Assembly (NCBI GenBank): GCA_036320915.1
Contig: JAXBDG010000005.1
Coordinates: 496,001 to 560,000 of the forward strand
DNA: 64,000 nucleotides
Reading direction: 5' to 3'
DNA from: Linnemannia elongata
Lineage: Eukaryota; Mortierellomycota; Mortierellomycetes; Mortierellales; Mortierellaceae
In this document: piece after piece, positions 54,608-64,000 of the stretch
Position numbering within the stretch: the first letter of the stretch is position 1
Layout: each line of letters opens with the position of its first letter
Notes under the pieces: generated by a model
Databases searched by the model: none
The model's input: only the letters and a program-made list of their open reading frames with translations
Told to the model about the DNA's origin: nothing
Program-made: the position numbers and the translations under genes

Positions 54608-55280
54608 TACCTAAAGGTTTGGATTGTTCTGACTATTAAGAAAGATTGATCTAAAGCCTGCTTTTTGAACTGCAACCACAGCTTCTCTTCTCCTTTTTCT
54701 GGTGCTCTCCTTTCGACCATTTTTTTCATTTCCTACACTTCATGCCCTCACCTTTCTTAATACATATCCTTCGCTTGTTACCTTTCTTCTATTCGACCTA
54801 CCGAATTAAGAGGGTAGTGCCTCAACAGGTGGGAGCTCTGCATGCGCTTCTAAAAACTGGATATAGATTTGTGCTGTGCGAGATTTTATAACCAGACCAC
54901 GGCTCCTCCAGGACGGATCCTCAGTGAGCCTACGGAATATGAGTTTGTGTGAAAGAGCCATTATTCTTTGTATGTTGTACTGTGTTTTTTGTATGGTTGT
55001 TGTTTGTGTGCTTTTTTTGTTGGTGGCAAGACAAAAATACACACGTTTGACAATTAAACTTGGTTCAACATAAGGAGAGGGAGAGCCGCCCCTTTTGACC
55101 TTTTTTTTTTATTCTCAGTGCGGCGTGTCTGTCTATTCTTTTTCGTTTTCTTCTCTTATCTTTGTACTCCGTCTCGCCTTCCTCTCTCTCTCTATCCTTT
55201 TCTCTCACTCTTTCTCCTCCAATTCTCCCTTGCCGCCTTCCCTCTCCTCTTCCTTTATCCTCAATCAGCTCACCTTCCCA

Positions 55281-55391
55281 ATGCGATCAACATTGCTCTT
55301 CCTGCCCCAGGAATGCTTTGAACTCATCATCTGCATACTTGCTCGCCAATCTGATCTAAAAAATTTGGCGAAGGCGCGGTATGTATTTTGA
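55281..55391 (+). pseudogene. F-box family relic, first ~27 codons, cut by the duplication junction
   Basis: An ATG at 55281 after a CT-rich leader opens MRSTLLFLPQECFELIICIL and continues with ARQSDLKNL, an F-box start. At 55362 it runs into the left end of duplicate B and stops at 55391. The leader and start look like those of an independent F-box gene whose body was replaced by the incoming duplicate. Confidence 0.65.
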
Positions 55392-58300
55392 AAAAAAATG
55401 TATTCTCGGTATTGTATCAGACATCTGAAAAGCAAAGCGAACACTACATTGGTTGTGTTCTTGTTGGCGGGTATTTGTTGGGCGTAAACATACGAAGTAC
55501 GCTAATGCTCTCAACCATGTTTTCGCCAGCCGCAGCTCATCACAGAAAAAAAAACCTTACTTGGCTCGATTTTTTGAGTGCCTCTTTTCCTTTCCTGCTT
55601 TTTCTTGCTGTACTTCTTTCCTTCTTTTTCTTTTTCTTCTCTTCTCCTTTCTTTTTCACTCTTCGCTCCTTTACCACTTCCTTTCCTCTCGTTTCCCCTA
55701 TCGATCTTTCATCCTATCATACCTTCCCGGTCTTTCCTTTCTACTTTTCCATATATTTCTCTTTCGCTTGGTCCCTATTCAAATGTCAACTACCTTCCCT
55801 CTACCACAGGAGTTACTCGAGGCCATCATCCGCACTCTTGGTCGTTTGCATGGTGTTGGCTCGATCGCAACCATGCTTCGTGTGAACAAATATGTCTGCT
55901 CTACTACTCTACCTATACTCTATGGAAGGGTTCCTTACTCGGTGTTGAATCAATACTATCCCAAGGACTCCCCTGCCTTCAAGCGTCGACAAAAGTTGAT
56001 CGCCACTCTTCTCCTCGGTGTTCCCAAGACCCGCATCACCGACCTCCTCCGCGTTACCTTCCTTCAAGACTCCGTCGACGACCAGGAACATTCCCCTGCA
56101 CCTTATGCTCCGTACCATTCATTTGCGATTGCGGTTTCTTTGAGCCGCTGTAACGATGCCTTTGATGGAGACTTTCGCCAGATCGATGACTTTCGCGAGG
56201 ACAACTTTCGCTTCCATCAGGACGATGGCCCACCCTCTCAGAGGCTGCTTGACTTTGTGAAAGAACACGGGCTCAAAGACCGTTATACCATTGAGGCGCC
56301 CCTAGCAAAACGTTTACATGACAGACCTGGGGACACCTTCACCAATGCCATCAACAGAGAGCTCCGCAGGGACCTGACGTGGGCGTTGTGTTCGGATATT
56401 GAGCGCCTCAGGTATCTTGAGATCCCTGTATCCGACATTGATCGCTACCTACCCTTGGTCGACAAGTTTAAGGCTCTCTCCAGGGTGAGGTTCGAGCTGG
56501 ATCGACGACTGTTCTCTACCCACATTAATCTTGAAAGGCTGACGCCTGAGCAGCGTACGGTCCTGACCCATCAGCGAGAAGAGCGGAGGCGACACCTCGA
56601 CCAAATGGTGCTCTTTGTCCAGGGCCTCCGGCACCACCATGGTAGTGTTCTCCGGGTTGCTACATGCACCGGAGAGTACCCTCGCCTCTGCGAAAAGTGT
56701 CCTGAGGAGTATCAAGAGCACCTTACCCGCCTTCTCCCACCTCTTCTTGATCCTAAGGCACTTGACATACACAACTGGGGGCAATTTGCTACCAAGGTCG
56801 AGGAGACCAACTTGTCGGCCGTTAAGACGATCAAGCCGCCGCAGAAACAGAAAGGAGCATTAAGTCTGCCTCGACTCCTTGAACAGTCTCCATTTCTCCA
56901 TCGCTGTCGGTCTCTCGAGGGTATCTCGTTGACATCTTTCACCGATGATGTCTTCCAATGGGCTGTTGACGAGCGCAAGCAACACGACGCCGACATTGCA
57001 GCCGGACGTCCTCCTCAAAGGCCATTGGTCCCTCTCCGATATGCTGAGGTTGACAGCGAGCGCCTTACCGACGGACGCCTCATCAACGATATTGGATACA
57101 GCTTTGGCGAGACCCTCCAAACCCTTCTGGTAAGACATTTTTCACTTAAATGGACTCTTGCTGGTCCAGATTCGGTCGAGTGCTGGGTTGGAGGTCGCCC
57201 ATCTTGGTCATGCTGGCATGCACCCCTGCTGAGTCGTTTGTCTATCGATACATACCATAATCCCCTCCGCGTCCATCCCAGACTTTTCGTCCAGTGTCCA
57301 CAGCTGGAGTGCATCGAACTTGGTGATGGGCGCACGGAGTATTCCTCCAGTGATGTCACTCGATACGAGCCAGCGGAACTTGTCCATCTGAAGTCTCTCA
57401 GACTGCAAGGATCGCCAGCCATCTCGTTCCACCCAGGTGTACTCAAGAACGCACCCGAGTTGAACCATTTGGGTTTGAGGATGCCTATTTATGATGCGCC
57501 ATCGTACATTCCACCGGTCTCCGAATTAGAGGAACCTGGGGAGGAACTTGAGGATGACTCTGTGGAATTAGAACCAACCGCCGCTGTAACAACATCTAGC
57601 CCTCCAAGACGACCTATCTGGACCTGGGACTGGGATCTACCGAAGCTAACAACATTGGAGCTCACCTCGGAGTTCGCATACCGGTTCCAGTTCAGCCTGC
57701 TCCGGAGCACACCCGCCTTGGAACGATTCTTGGTCGACACCAGGTCTTTGTCTGGCCAGCACAAGAGGACCCTCGGCGTCAAGGACCTTCTTCAGAACGC
57801 ACAGGACTCGACAGCCATGAAGGACACACAGGACGACGACACTTTGGACCAACTGCAGATGCAATACATTCACCTCCCCAACCTGACCAATTTTTCTCTG
57901 ATCGGAGACTGGACTTTGAATCGACGAGCGATGACGGTCCTGTGCAGTAAGGTGCTTCCCAATATTTACGAGTCTCTGTCTTTGCGGGGGTGTAGCGGGT
58001 TTGGTCTGAATGATTGGGTCAAGACAATTTTGAAGCACCTCCCGAAACTGCAGTTGGCGACGGCATCTTGCGAGGTGACTCCTGAATCGGCGTCAGGGGT
58101 TGGGTTAGCCCTGGACTATGAAAGTCAAGGAGCAGACAACGGTACATGCTACCGTCTTGCAGACCGGTCTCCTGTGGCTGAAAATGAGGATGCAACTGAG
58201 AATGCAAACATCAAATTTCGGTTCTATTCAATCGAAGCTATTGAATAAATATTCGAAGGTGTGGACCATTGAAGACGAAGCGTGTTCTTTTTCAGCGGCT

Positions 58301-58645
58301 CTCCTTTCGAACAATTTTCTTCCTTTCCTCCATTTCATGCCCTTACCTTTCCTCATTCATAACCTTCGCTTTCTACCTTTCTTCTGTTCGATTTATCCAA
58401 TTAAAAGAGTGGTACTTCAACAGGAGTGAACACACATGCATTTCTGGAGGCTGAATTCGATCCTGCACCTCAGTCTGTGAGGGTTTATAACTTGGTCACA
58501 CTTCCTCCAGACCGGATCTTTAGCGAGCCATTAAACTATGAATTTAGGTGAAGAGCCATTGAGCTTTGTTTGTTGTTCTTTGTTTTGTTTTTTGTGTGGT
58601 TATTGTTTGCGTGCACTTTTTTTGGTTGGCGGGACTCAGAGATGC
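55362..58645 (+). repeat. Tandem segmental duplication, copy B (~3.3 kb)
   Basis: The partner of the block at 51705-55035. Identity is patchy: a 251-base stretch (57403-57653) is identical to 53749-53999, while the region coding residues ~140-195 differs strongly. Confidence 0.85.
55783..58248 (+). CDS. F-box protein with LRR-like repeats (family member 5; duplicate B)
   Basis: Intronless, 821 residues, with the start in the same TTCAAATGTCAACT context as its twin. Domain order and landmarks equal member 4: F-box, LTWALCSDIERLRYLEI, FVQGLRHHHG, FQWAVDERKQ, ISFHPGVLK, IWTWDWDLPKL. It has a 6-residue insertion around ~310 (ATCTGEYPRLCEKCPEE versus SGNVELCPDE) and a short deletion at ~570 of the twin frame (AGPDS versus AGIIPDS). 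Differences cluster in residues ~145-195, ~300-340 and the last ~40, and most change the protein. AATAAA (58244-58249) overlaps the stop codon, as in the twin. It is probably an SCF adaptor with a diverging target. Confidence 0.87.
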   Translation: MSTTFPLPQELLEAIIRTLGRLHGVGSIATMLRVNKYVCSTTLPILYGRVPYSVLNQYYPKDSPAFKRRQKLIATLLLGVPKTRITDLLRVTFLQDSVDDQEHSPAPYAPYHSFAIAVSLSRCNDAFDGDFRQIDDFREDNFRFHQDDGPPSQRLLDFVKEHGLKDRYTIEAPLAKRLHDRPGDTFTNAINRELRRDLTWALCSDIERLRYLEIPVSDIDRYLPLVDKFKALSRVRFELDRRLFSTHINLERLTPEQRTVLTHQREERRRHLDQMVLFVQGLRHHHGSVLRVATCTGEYPRLCEKCPEEYQEHLTRLLPPLLDPKALDIHNWGQFATKVEETNLSAVKTIKPPQKQKGALSLPRLLEQSPFLHRCRSLEGISLTSFTDDVFQWAVDERKQHDADIAAGRPPQRPLVPLRYAEVDSERLTDGRLINDIGYSFGETLQTLLVRHFSLKWTLAGPDSVECWVGGRPSWSCWHAPLLSRLSIDTYHNPLRVHPRLFVQCPQLECIELGDGRTEYSSSDVTRYEPAELVHLKSLRLQGSPAISFHPGVLKNAPELNHLGLRMPIYDAPSYIPPVSELEEPGEELEDDSVELEPTAAVTTSSPPRRPIWTWDWDLPKLTTLELTSEFAYRFQFSLLRSTPALERFLVDTRSLSGQHKRTLGVKDLLQNAQDSTAMKDTQDDDTLDQLQMQYIHLPNLTNFSLIGDWTLNRRAMTVLCSKVLPNIYESLSLRGCSGFGLNDWVKTILKHLPKLQLATASCEVTPESASGVGLALDYESQGADNGTCYRLADRSPVAENEDATENANIKFRFYSIEAIE

Positions 58646-59148
58646 TTTTTTGACAATCAAACTCGATTCAACTTGGACAGAGAGAGAGAGGCTCTATCAA
58701 CTCGTTTGCCTGATGTGCCTATACTTCGCCCTTTTCACTCCCTTTTTAAAAAAGCTGAGAGAAGCTCGATCTTCATCACTGATAACTTTACCAGTCTCAC
58801 TTATATGATTAAAAATAACAAACGGTTGTCGTACTAGGAAATACGTTCAAAGGCAAACAACGATTTTCTTTCTCTCCCTTTGCGGCTCGAATGGACGGCT
58901 TGGTGAAGGGGGGTAGCCGAGAAAATAATAGGGATTTGAGTGTAATAAAGGGGAGAGAGCGAGACAGAATGAGGACAGAGGTAGGAAAGGATAGAGCCAG
59001 CCCCTGAGGGTTTTATTGCGCAGGAACTCCGCAGCCACCTAAAACGATCACTCCCACTTTTTACTAACTTTTGTCTACTGTCAACTGTGATTCCTTCATC
59101 ATCATCATCCTTCCTTTCCTTCCTTTCCTTCATTGCATCGTCTCCGAA
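58646..59148. promoter_or_regulatory. Upstream region of F-box gene 6
   Basis: AT-rich, with a short cttccttt-type leader just before the ATG. No relic or gene recognised. Confidence 0.5.
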
Positions 59149-61704
59149 ATGTCAACAACGTTTCCTTTACCCCTGGAATGTCTCCAAATCATCATCCGCC
59201 TCATAGCCCAGGATCGGAGGACGGCACACCTCCTTCCACGCCTACTACGTGTAAATAAATACGTATGCAACGCCACTTTACCCATCCTCTATGAGAATCC
59301 CTTCAAGAACATCTACTTCAGACACAGTCTTGGTACATCCAGACTGAAAACCGTCGAAATACCTTTTCGGAGGCTTGCTCTGACTCTTATTCGCAGCATC
59401 CCTCTCGACGACAACAATATCCCACTCTTGACCGATATGCTGAGAGCCGCCTACCTTTGGCCTAGGATTCAAATCCCAAAGGGACTGAATCCGAGGCCCC
59501 TTTGTATTCCGTACTACTCCTTCCTCGCCGACCTTGTCATTCTCTCTGAGTGTACGGGTCCTCCTCGAGACGACGCTGTTTTCTTCCACGGCTCAATCCT
59601 TTCCGTCGTTCCCAATTTTATCAAGCAACTGAACGATCCCCAGGTGCGGGCGATTTTGGCCGCCTCTGCCCAACCTGGCGGTCACTTCCGGTCCGCGAGA
59701 AAGATCGAGTACACAAAAGCCGCTGGTCTTGTCCTTCGCAAAGACTTCACTTGGCTCTTCTGCAGCCTTAATGCGGAGCATATCCGGTCCGTGGTCATTC
59801 CTCTCTCGGACATTTCTCGATACCTCTCCTTAGTCGAACGGTTCAAGATCCTGTCGAGCATTACTTTCTTTATCGACTTGCGACTACAACTTGACGCGAG
59901 AGAGCGCTCCTGGTTATCACCTCAGGAACTTGAAACCTTGGAACGTCAACTGGAAGAGCGAGGTCGACACCTTGATGAGATGGTCCGTTTTATTAAGGAA
60001 TTACGACAGTGTCACCCTCACGTCTTCACGACCGCCACTTGTCCCATGCCAGGAAACTTCAGAGATTCCTGTCCACAAGATCACCAAACTCAGCTTCTCC
60101 AGTGTCTCCCACCGCTGAATAACCCCGGAGTAATCGATGACACCAACTGGCTCCAACTTATTGCCCATATCCAGGAGACCGACCTGTCACACGTCAAGGT
60201 TTTCTCTCAGCATTGGCCATTCTGTGGCGTCTACCATTTGGAACGACTCCATAAACTGGAACCCTTCCTGAATCGGTGCCGATCTCTGGACGACGTCAAT
60301 ATTTATGCATGGAGCGAGGATGTTTTCAAATGGGCCGTCGATGAGCGCAGGGAGGCTATAGCCGAGATTGCAGCTGGACGTACGCCCAAGAAATCGCCTG
60401 TTCCTCTCCGGCTTGCGAAAATTAATTGTCAGCCGCAGTCAGATGGGCGTCCAATCGACGATGTCATGATAGGATTCAGCGAGACACTCGAATCGCTGGA
60501 CGTCACCAGTCATTACTATAGAGCTCCCGGCGCTCCTAGCGGCAATAGTCCACCAGATTTCAGGATCGGTCATATTAGTGGGGATATTGCTTGGCATTGT
60601 GAACTCCCACAACTCACTCGACTCACGATCGAGACCTGCAATCATTTCCTCCGCATGGATCCATCCTTCCTAACCCGCCTTACAAGTGTGAAGTATCTGA
60701 CCGCCAGAGACAAACGCAGGAGGTACTCAATGGAGGAGGTGTCTTACTTGTCGCCAGCTCATGGAACCCTGCCTCAACTAGCTCATATTACTCTTGAGGG
60801 TACACCAGCGATCTCCTTCCACCCGGACACTCTCCACCACACCCCCAACCTGGCTCATCTCTCTCTAGGGCTTGTGAGCGGGATTGGAAACGATGTTTTT
60901 ATTCCGCCAATTGAGGATCTGAACAATGATAGTGATCCGGAACAGGAGCAGGAACAGAAAGGAGGAGCAGAAGTGCCAGCCCCGGCAGCACCGACACCGA
61001 CAACGACACCTCAGCTGCCGACGAGACCTGTTTGGACCTGGGACTGGGCGCTGAGCAAGTTGGAGATACTTATTCTGAAATCTACTTTTGCGTATGAGTT
61101 CCAGTTCCGGATGCTCGAGAAGACTCCAAGACTGAAATCGTTATTTCTAACTATCAAGACCCAGACACGTCAACACCCGCGGACGATCCACCTTCGCGAC
61201 CTCCCTCTTGCACCCAATGCGGCCACTACGATATCACAAAATCTGATCTTACCACCAACGACAGGAGCGGTGACTGAAAATGTTCACGAACAGGAAAAGA
61301 CAACGATCGATCAACGGGAACAGCAACAACAGCAAAGCGGCCATCAAGTCCACGATTACGCTAGTCTCCCAATGCTTCGTTCCCTATTCCTGTTCGGCGA
61401 CTGGTCAATGGACGATGCAGTCCTCGCAGTCTTATGCGGAAAAGTAGCGCCCAGTATGGCTGAACTTGGGATGATGGGAGGCTGTAGAGGGTTCACGCTG
61501 GATGGATGGGTCAAGCATACATCAGAAAACCTGCACTCGCTAAATACGGCGATGTGCTCTCCGGAGTTGAATGGCGGACCTGAACAGTTGGAGGCGTTGG
61601 GGCTTGTGAGGGTTGATAATGGGAGCAACCCTTGCTATAATTTGGTTGTCCCTTCGGAAAAGAGGGAGCTGGAACGACCTGCTAATTATTTTTTTGGGCG
61701 GTAG
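59149..61704 (+). CDS. F-box protein with LRR-like repeats (family member 6)
   Basis: Intronless, 851 residues, starting MSTTFPLPLECLQIIIRLIA right after the CT-rich leader (26 in-frame upstream codons rejected). Landmarks: F-box (1-50), FTWLFCSLNAEHIRSVVIPL (~225), FIKELRQCHP (~305), FKWAVDERRE (~425), ISFHPDTLH (~575), VFIPPIEDL (~610), a Glu/Gln/Pro linker, VWTWDWALSKL and STFAYEFQFRML (~650-675). The C-terminal half holds a Gln/Glu-rich insert and MLRSLFLFGDWSMDD (~765). It lacks the LP of the WDW motif (LS instead). Closer to members 4, 5 and 7 than to 1-3. Probable SCF substrate adaptor. Confidence 0.86.
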   Translation: MSTTFPLPLECLQIIIRLIAQDRRTAHLLPRLLRVNKYVCNATLPILYENPFKNIYFRHSLGTSRLKTVEIPFRRLALTLIRSIPLDDNNIPLLTDMLRAAYLWPRIQIPKGLNPRPLCIPYYSFLADLVILSECTGPPRDDAVFFHGSILSVVPNFIKQLNDPQVRAILAASAQPGGHFRSARKIEYTKAAGLVLRKDFTWLFCSLNAEHIRSVVIPLSDISRYLSLVERFKILSSITFFIDLRLQLDARERSWLSPQELETLERQLEERGRHLDEMVRFIKELRQCHPHVFTTATCPMPGNFRDSCPQDHQTQLLQCLPPLNNPGVIDDTNWLQLIAHIQETDLSHVKVFSQHWPFCGVYHLERLHKLEPFLNRCRSLDDVNIYAWSEDVFKWAVDERREAIAEIAAGRTPKKSPVPLRLAKINCQPQSDGRPIDDVMIGFSETLESLDVTSHYYRAPGAPSGNSPPDFRIGHISGDIAWHCELPQLTRLTIETCNHFLRMDPSFLTRLTSVKYLTARDKRRRYSMEEVSYLSPAHGTLPQLAHITLEGTPAISFHPDTLHHTPNLAHLSLGLVSGIGNDVFIPPIEDLNNDSDPEQEQEQKGGAEVPAPAAPTPTTTPQLPTRPVWTWDWALSKLEILILKSTFAYEFQFRMLEKTPRLKSLFLTIKTQTRQHPRTIHLRDLPLAPNAATTISQNLILPPTTGAVTENVHEQEKTTIDQREQQQQQSGHQVHDYASLPMLRSLFLFGDWSMDDAVLAVLCGKVAPSMAELGMMGGCRGFTLDGWVKHTSENLHSLNTAMCSPELNGGPEQLEALGLVRVDNGSNPCYNLVVPSEKRELERPANYFFGR

Positions 61705-62145
61705 TGCGAAGGAGGACTGAGGGCGTCATAATAAACATGTTCCTGTGAACCTTCTCGAGAGTTTGAACAAAGATGCGATACACGTATCTTTCAATGAGTG
61801 AATGAATAAATAAATGCACCTGGTTTTTTTTTTTTTTTTTTACTCTGTCCAAGGTGAGCAAAAACAGGGTAGTCATTTATTTGTTGTTCCTGAGCGCCAC
61901 CATCAATCAATGATCCTAAATAATTCCAGATCCAATCAGTCTGACCGTTTTTTGCCACGAAAAAGGAAAGGAGAATTAACAGCACGCCGCATTCGTTGTT
62001 CTTTCTCACACACATACATATCCCCCGGTTCTTCTTAGTCATTCCACTTTCATCAACGCATCGTTTTCATCTTCACAACCCTCGAATCTCCTCTCAATCC
62101 CCGCTGTCTCTCTCTTTGACTTGTCATCGCAATCGCCCTACCTCC
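61705..62145. promoter_or_regulatory. Region between F-box genes 6 and 7
   Basis: Contains an AATAAA (61804-61809), a T18 tract (about 61823-61840) and a CT-rich leader before 62146. No gene seen. Confidence 0.55.
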
Positions 62146-64000
62146 ATGTCAACCACATTCCCTCTACCACTCGAATGCCTTCAAATGGTCATCCACCATC
62201 TCGCAATCGAGTCCGACAGGAACTCGCTCGCTAGTCTCCTCCGCGTCAACAAATACGTCTGCTCCGCCACGCTTCCCGTCATGTACGCCGACCCATTTCG
62301 CCTGCGCCCTTTTTCGTTCTTCAGCAAGAAGTCTCCGACCAGTCTCATAAAGCTTCTGTCGCTTATGAAGTCCCTCTTACTCAGTCTTCCTGAGGGCCAA
62401 GGAGTCACCGACCTGTTGCGCGTTGCATATCTGTCTACTGCACCCGCCTCCGACGGCAAGACAACGGATCACCAGGAGCAGGAAGCACCACCTCCTATTC
62501 CAGCAACGGAAACGTCAACGACATCCATCCCTTATTACTCTTTCCTTACCCACATCGACTTAGAGGCTCACTACTTCTCTGGGGGCGGCATTTTTTACAC
62601 CCCACAATTTCCTTCCAATTCCGCCATTCTAGACTACCTGGAGAACAACGGACATGCCGAGCGATATACAGCGAAGGATGTCACAAGTCGTCTCAGACAT
62701 TACGAACAACCCAGCATCATCTGCCAAGGCGTGGCCCGAGATCTTCGCCAGGATCTGACATGGGCGCTATGTGTGAATGGAGCCGAGTGCATCCAGCGGC
62801 TCGCCATTCCGATCTCGGATATTTCTCGCTACCTGGCCATTGTCGGTCGTTTCAAGGTCCTGACTAATGTGACGTTCCTGTTGGACAGCGATATCACGCC
62901 GTTCTTGCACTTTGGACAGCAGCTTGCGGAGGAAGATCAGGAGGTTCTTGCACTGCAGCAGAGAGAGCGAGAGAGACACATAGAGGAGATGATCTTGTTT
63001 GTGCAGGAACATTGTCAACGATTCCCCAACACCCTTACCCGAGGACGATGTGTGAAGGATATGTTCATGACAGAGGAGTGTCCCAAAGAGGTACATGATC
63101 GCCTCCTCCAGTCACTCCCACCATTGTACAAGCCACGGTTTATCGACAATGGCAATTGGGCGCAGTTTTTGGCCAGAGTCCAAGATATTGATTTGTCTGC
63201 GGTCAAATTTCTTAAAACGCGGAAATACAACTCCGTGGAGCCGGTGTTTGAACGAGTTTCTAAGCAGGTTGGACCTTTCCTGCACCGGTGCCGTGCTCTT
63301 GAGGATATCGATATCAGGTCCCCTGGTGAGGATGCATTTCGGTGGGCTGTTGAAGAGCGCAAGCGGTTTGAGAGAGACATCGCGGATGGACGGACACCTC
63401 CTTCTCGACGACCACTTGTCCCGCTTCGTCAGCTCTATGTCGGCTTTGAAGACCATCCTTCATCAGGTGGCCTCTTCGACGATGCCGTGTTTGCGTTTCA
63501 AGAGACACTGGAGGATATCTGCGTCAGCATCTGCGAGTCCGTGGAAGATGATTTTACAAAATCACTCGAGTTTTCGATAGGTGACAACAACAACAACAGC
63601 AACTATCAGTCTTATTGGGAACTACCTCGCCTATCGCGGCTGCATGTGGGAACCGGCTATTTCATCTTGCGCGTCCATCCGACTTTTCTGCAAAGGTGTA
63701 CTCAAGTGACCCATATTTCTCTGACTGACAAGCAGAGGGAGTATTCGTTGGATCAAGTAAATTACTGGGAGCCAGCCAAGTTGCCGCGGTTGGAGTCGCT
63801 TAAGCTTCGGGGAACGGCCGCGATATCGTTCCACCCGGATACGCTCAAGTATGCGCTTGAACTGCAAGCACTATGCCTCGAGGCGGACCAAGATGAGGAT
63901 CATATGACGTATTTCATCCCGCCTGCCGAGGAATTGGACGCTATTGCAGAAGGAGAGTCGACTGTCGATGGGGGCGGTAGCAACAGTGTTGATGGCGGTG
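62146..64000 (+). CDS. F-box protein with LRR-like repeats (family member 7), 3' end cut by the window edge
   Basis: From the ATG in CCTCCATGTCAACC the frame stays open to the last base (618 codons, no stop). It starts MSTTFPLPLECLQMVIHHLA. Landmarks present: LRVNKYVCSATLPVMYADPF (F-box end), LTWALCVNGAECIQRLAIPI (~205), FVQEHCQRFPN (~285), FRWAVEERKR (~400), ISFHPDTLK (~560), YFIPPAEEL (~595), and the start of a Gly/Ser linker. The WDW module should follow beyond the edge. Because it has no stop here, it is easily missed by simple frame scans. Function as for the other members. Confidence 0.88.
   Translation, partial: MSTTFPLPLECLQMVIHHLAIESDRNSLASLLRVNKYVCSATLPVMYADPFRLRPFSFFSKKSPTSLIKLLSLMKSLLLSLPEGQGVTDLLRVAYLSTAPASDGKTTDHQEQEAPPPIPATETSTTSIPYYSFLTHIDLEAHYFSGGGIFYTPQFPSNSAILDYLENNGHAERYTAKDVTSRLRHYEQPSIICQGVARDLRQDLTWALCVNGAECIQRLAIPISDISRYLAIVGRFKVLTNVTFLLDSDITPFLHFGQQLAEEDQEVLALQQRERERHIEEMILFVQEHCQRFPNTLTRGRCVKDMFMTEECPKEVHDRLLQSLPPLYKPRFIDNGNWAQFLARVQDIDLSAVKFLKTRKYNSVEPVFERVSKQVGPFLHRCRALEDIDIRSPGEDAFRWAVEERKRFERDIADGRTPPSRRPLVPLRQLYVGFEDHPSSGGLFDDAVFAFQETLEDICVSICESVEDDFTKSLEFSIGDNNNNSNYQSYWELPRLSRLHVGTGYFILRVHPTFLQRCTQVTHISLTDKQREYSLDQVNYWEPAKLPRLESLKLRGTAAISFHPDTLKYALELQALCLEADQDEDHMTYFIPPAEELDAIAEGESTVDGGGSNSVDGG

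Larger units (their letters stand above)
51705..55035 (+). repeat. Tandem segmental duplication, copy A (~3.3 kb)
   Basis: Starting at AATTTGGCGAAGGCGCGGTA, this block (leader, F-box gene and ~420 bases of 3' flank) recurs at 55362-58645. Similarity runs through the leader, the gene and the 3' flank (shared stretches such as ctctcctttcga and tttgttt/tttttgt). The left junction is sharp; the right one is a gradual loss of similarity, so the end is approximate. Confidence 0.85.

Overview
The window looks like chromosomal DNA of a filamentous fungus, most likely an early-diverging Mucoromycota species of the Mortierella type. The evidence is GT-AG introns with fungal donor and branch-point signals, pyrimidine-rich leaders just upstream of most start codons, a class IV/V-type chitin synthase, mitochondrial branched-chain amino-acid enzymes with presequences, a NACHT-pentapeptide-WD40 protein, and a large family of intronless F-box genes. 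The species assignment is an inference from gene content. No bacterial, viral, rRNA or tRNA gene was recognised.

Layout. 1-9.5 kb: the 5' end of a CsbD-like gene (-), a polyQ single-pass membrane protein (+), and a two-exon chitin synthase (-) that is tail-to-tail with it. 9.5-14 kb: gene-poor DNA with CT microsatellites, a T30 tract and a 216-bp MITE with TA-flanked inverted ends. 14-23 kb: two intact F-box genes (+) interleaved with three F-box relics, one of them a divergent antisense pseudogene. 23-29 kb: two paralogous small secreted protein genes (-) bracketing a PIF/Harbinger transposon that carries a Myb-like/coiled-coil partner gene and a frameshifted DDE transposase in convergent orientation. 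30.5-35.6 kb: a 1685-residue NACHT/pentapeptide/WD40 protein (-). 37.8-41.7 kb: a three-exon kinase-like/ankyrin protein (-) whose catalytic loop reads HMN instead of HRD. 42.8-43.5 kb: a three-exon RRM protein resembling the N-terminal part of cyclophilin-33 (PPIE). 44-46.8 kb: another F-box gene. 47-50.5 kb: ILV6 and ILV5 in tandem (-), which act in consecutive parts of valine/isoleucine synthesis. 51-64 kb: an F-box array of four genes (the last cut by the window edge), including a recent ~3.3-kb tandem duplication, plus two relics.

How it fits together. Housekeeping genes (chitin synthase, ILV5, ILV6, RRM) carry introns and sit as islands between blocks of accessory, duplicating material. 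The accessory material is dominated by seven F-box proteins (six complete, 821-920 residues, and one partial). They share an N-terminal F-box and a distinctive C-terminal module built around a W-W/A-WDW-LP motif. At least five relics of the same family show a birth-and-death history. Together with the STAND NTPase, the pseudokinase-ankyrin protein, the secreted paralogs and the transposons, the region reads as a fast-evolving accessory block. A role in substrate-specific ubiquitination or in recognition is inference only.
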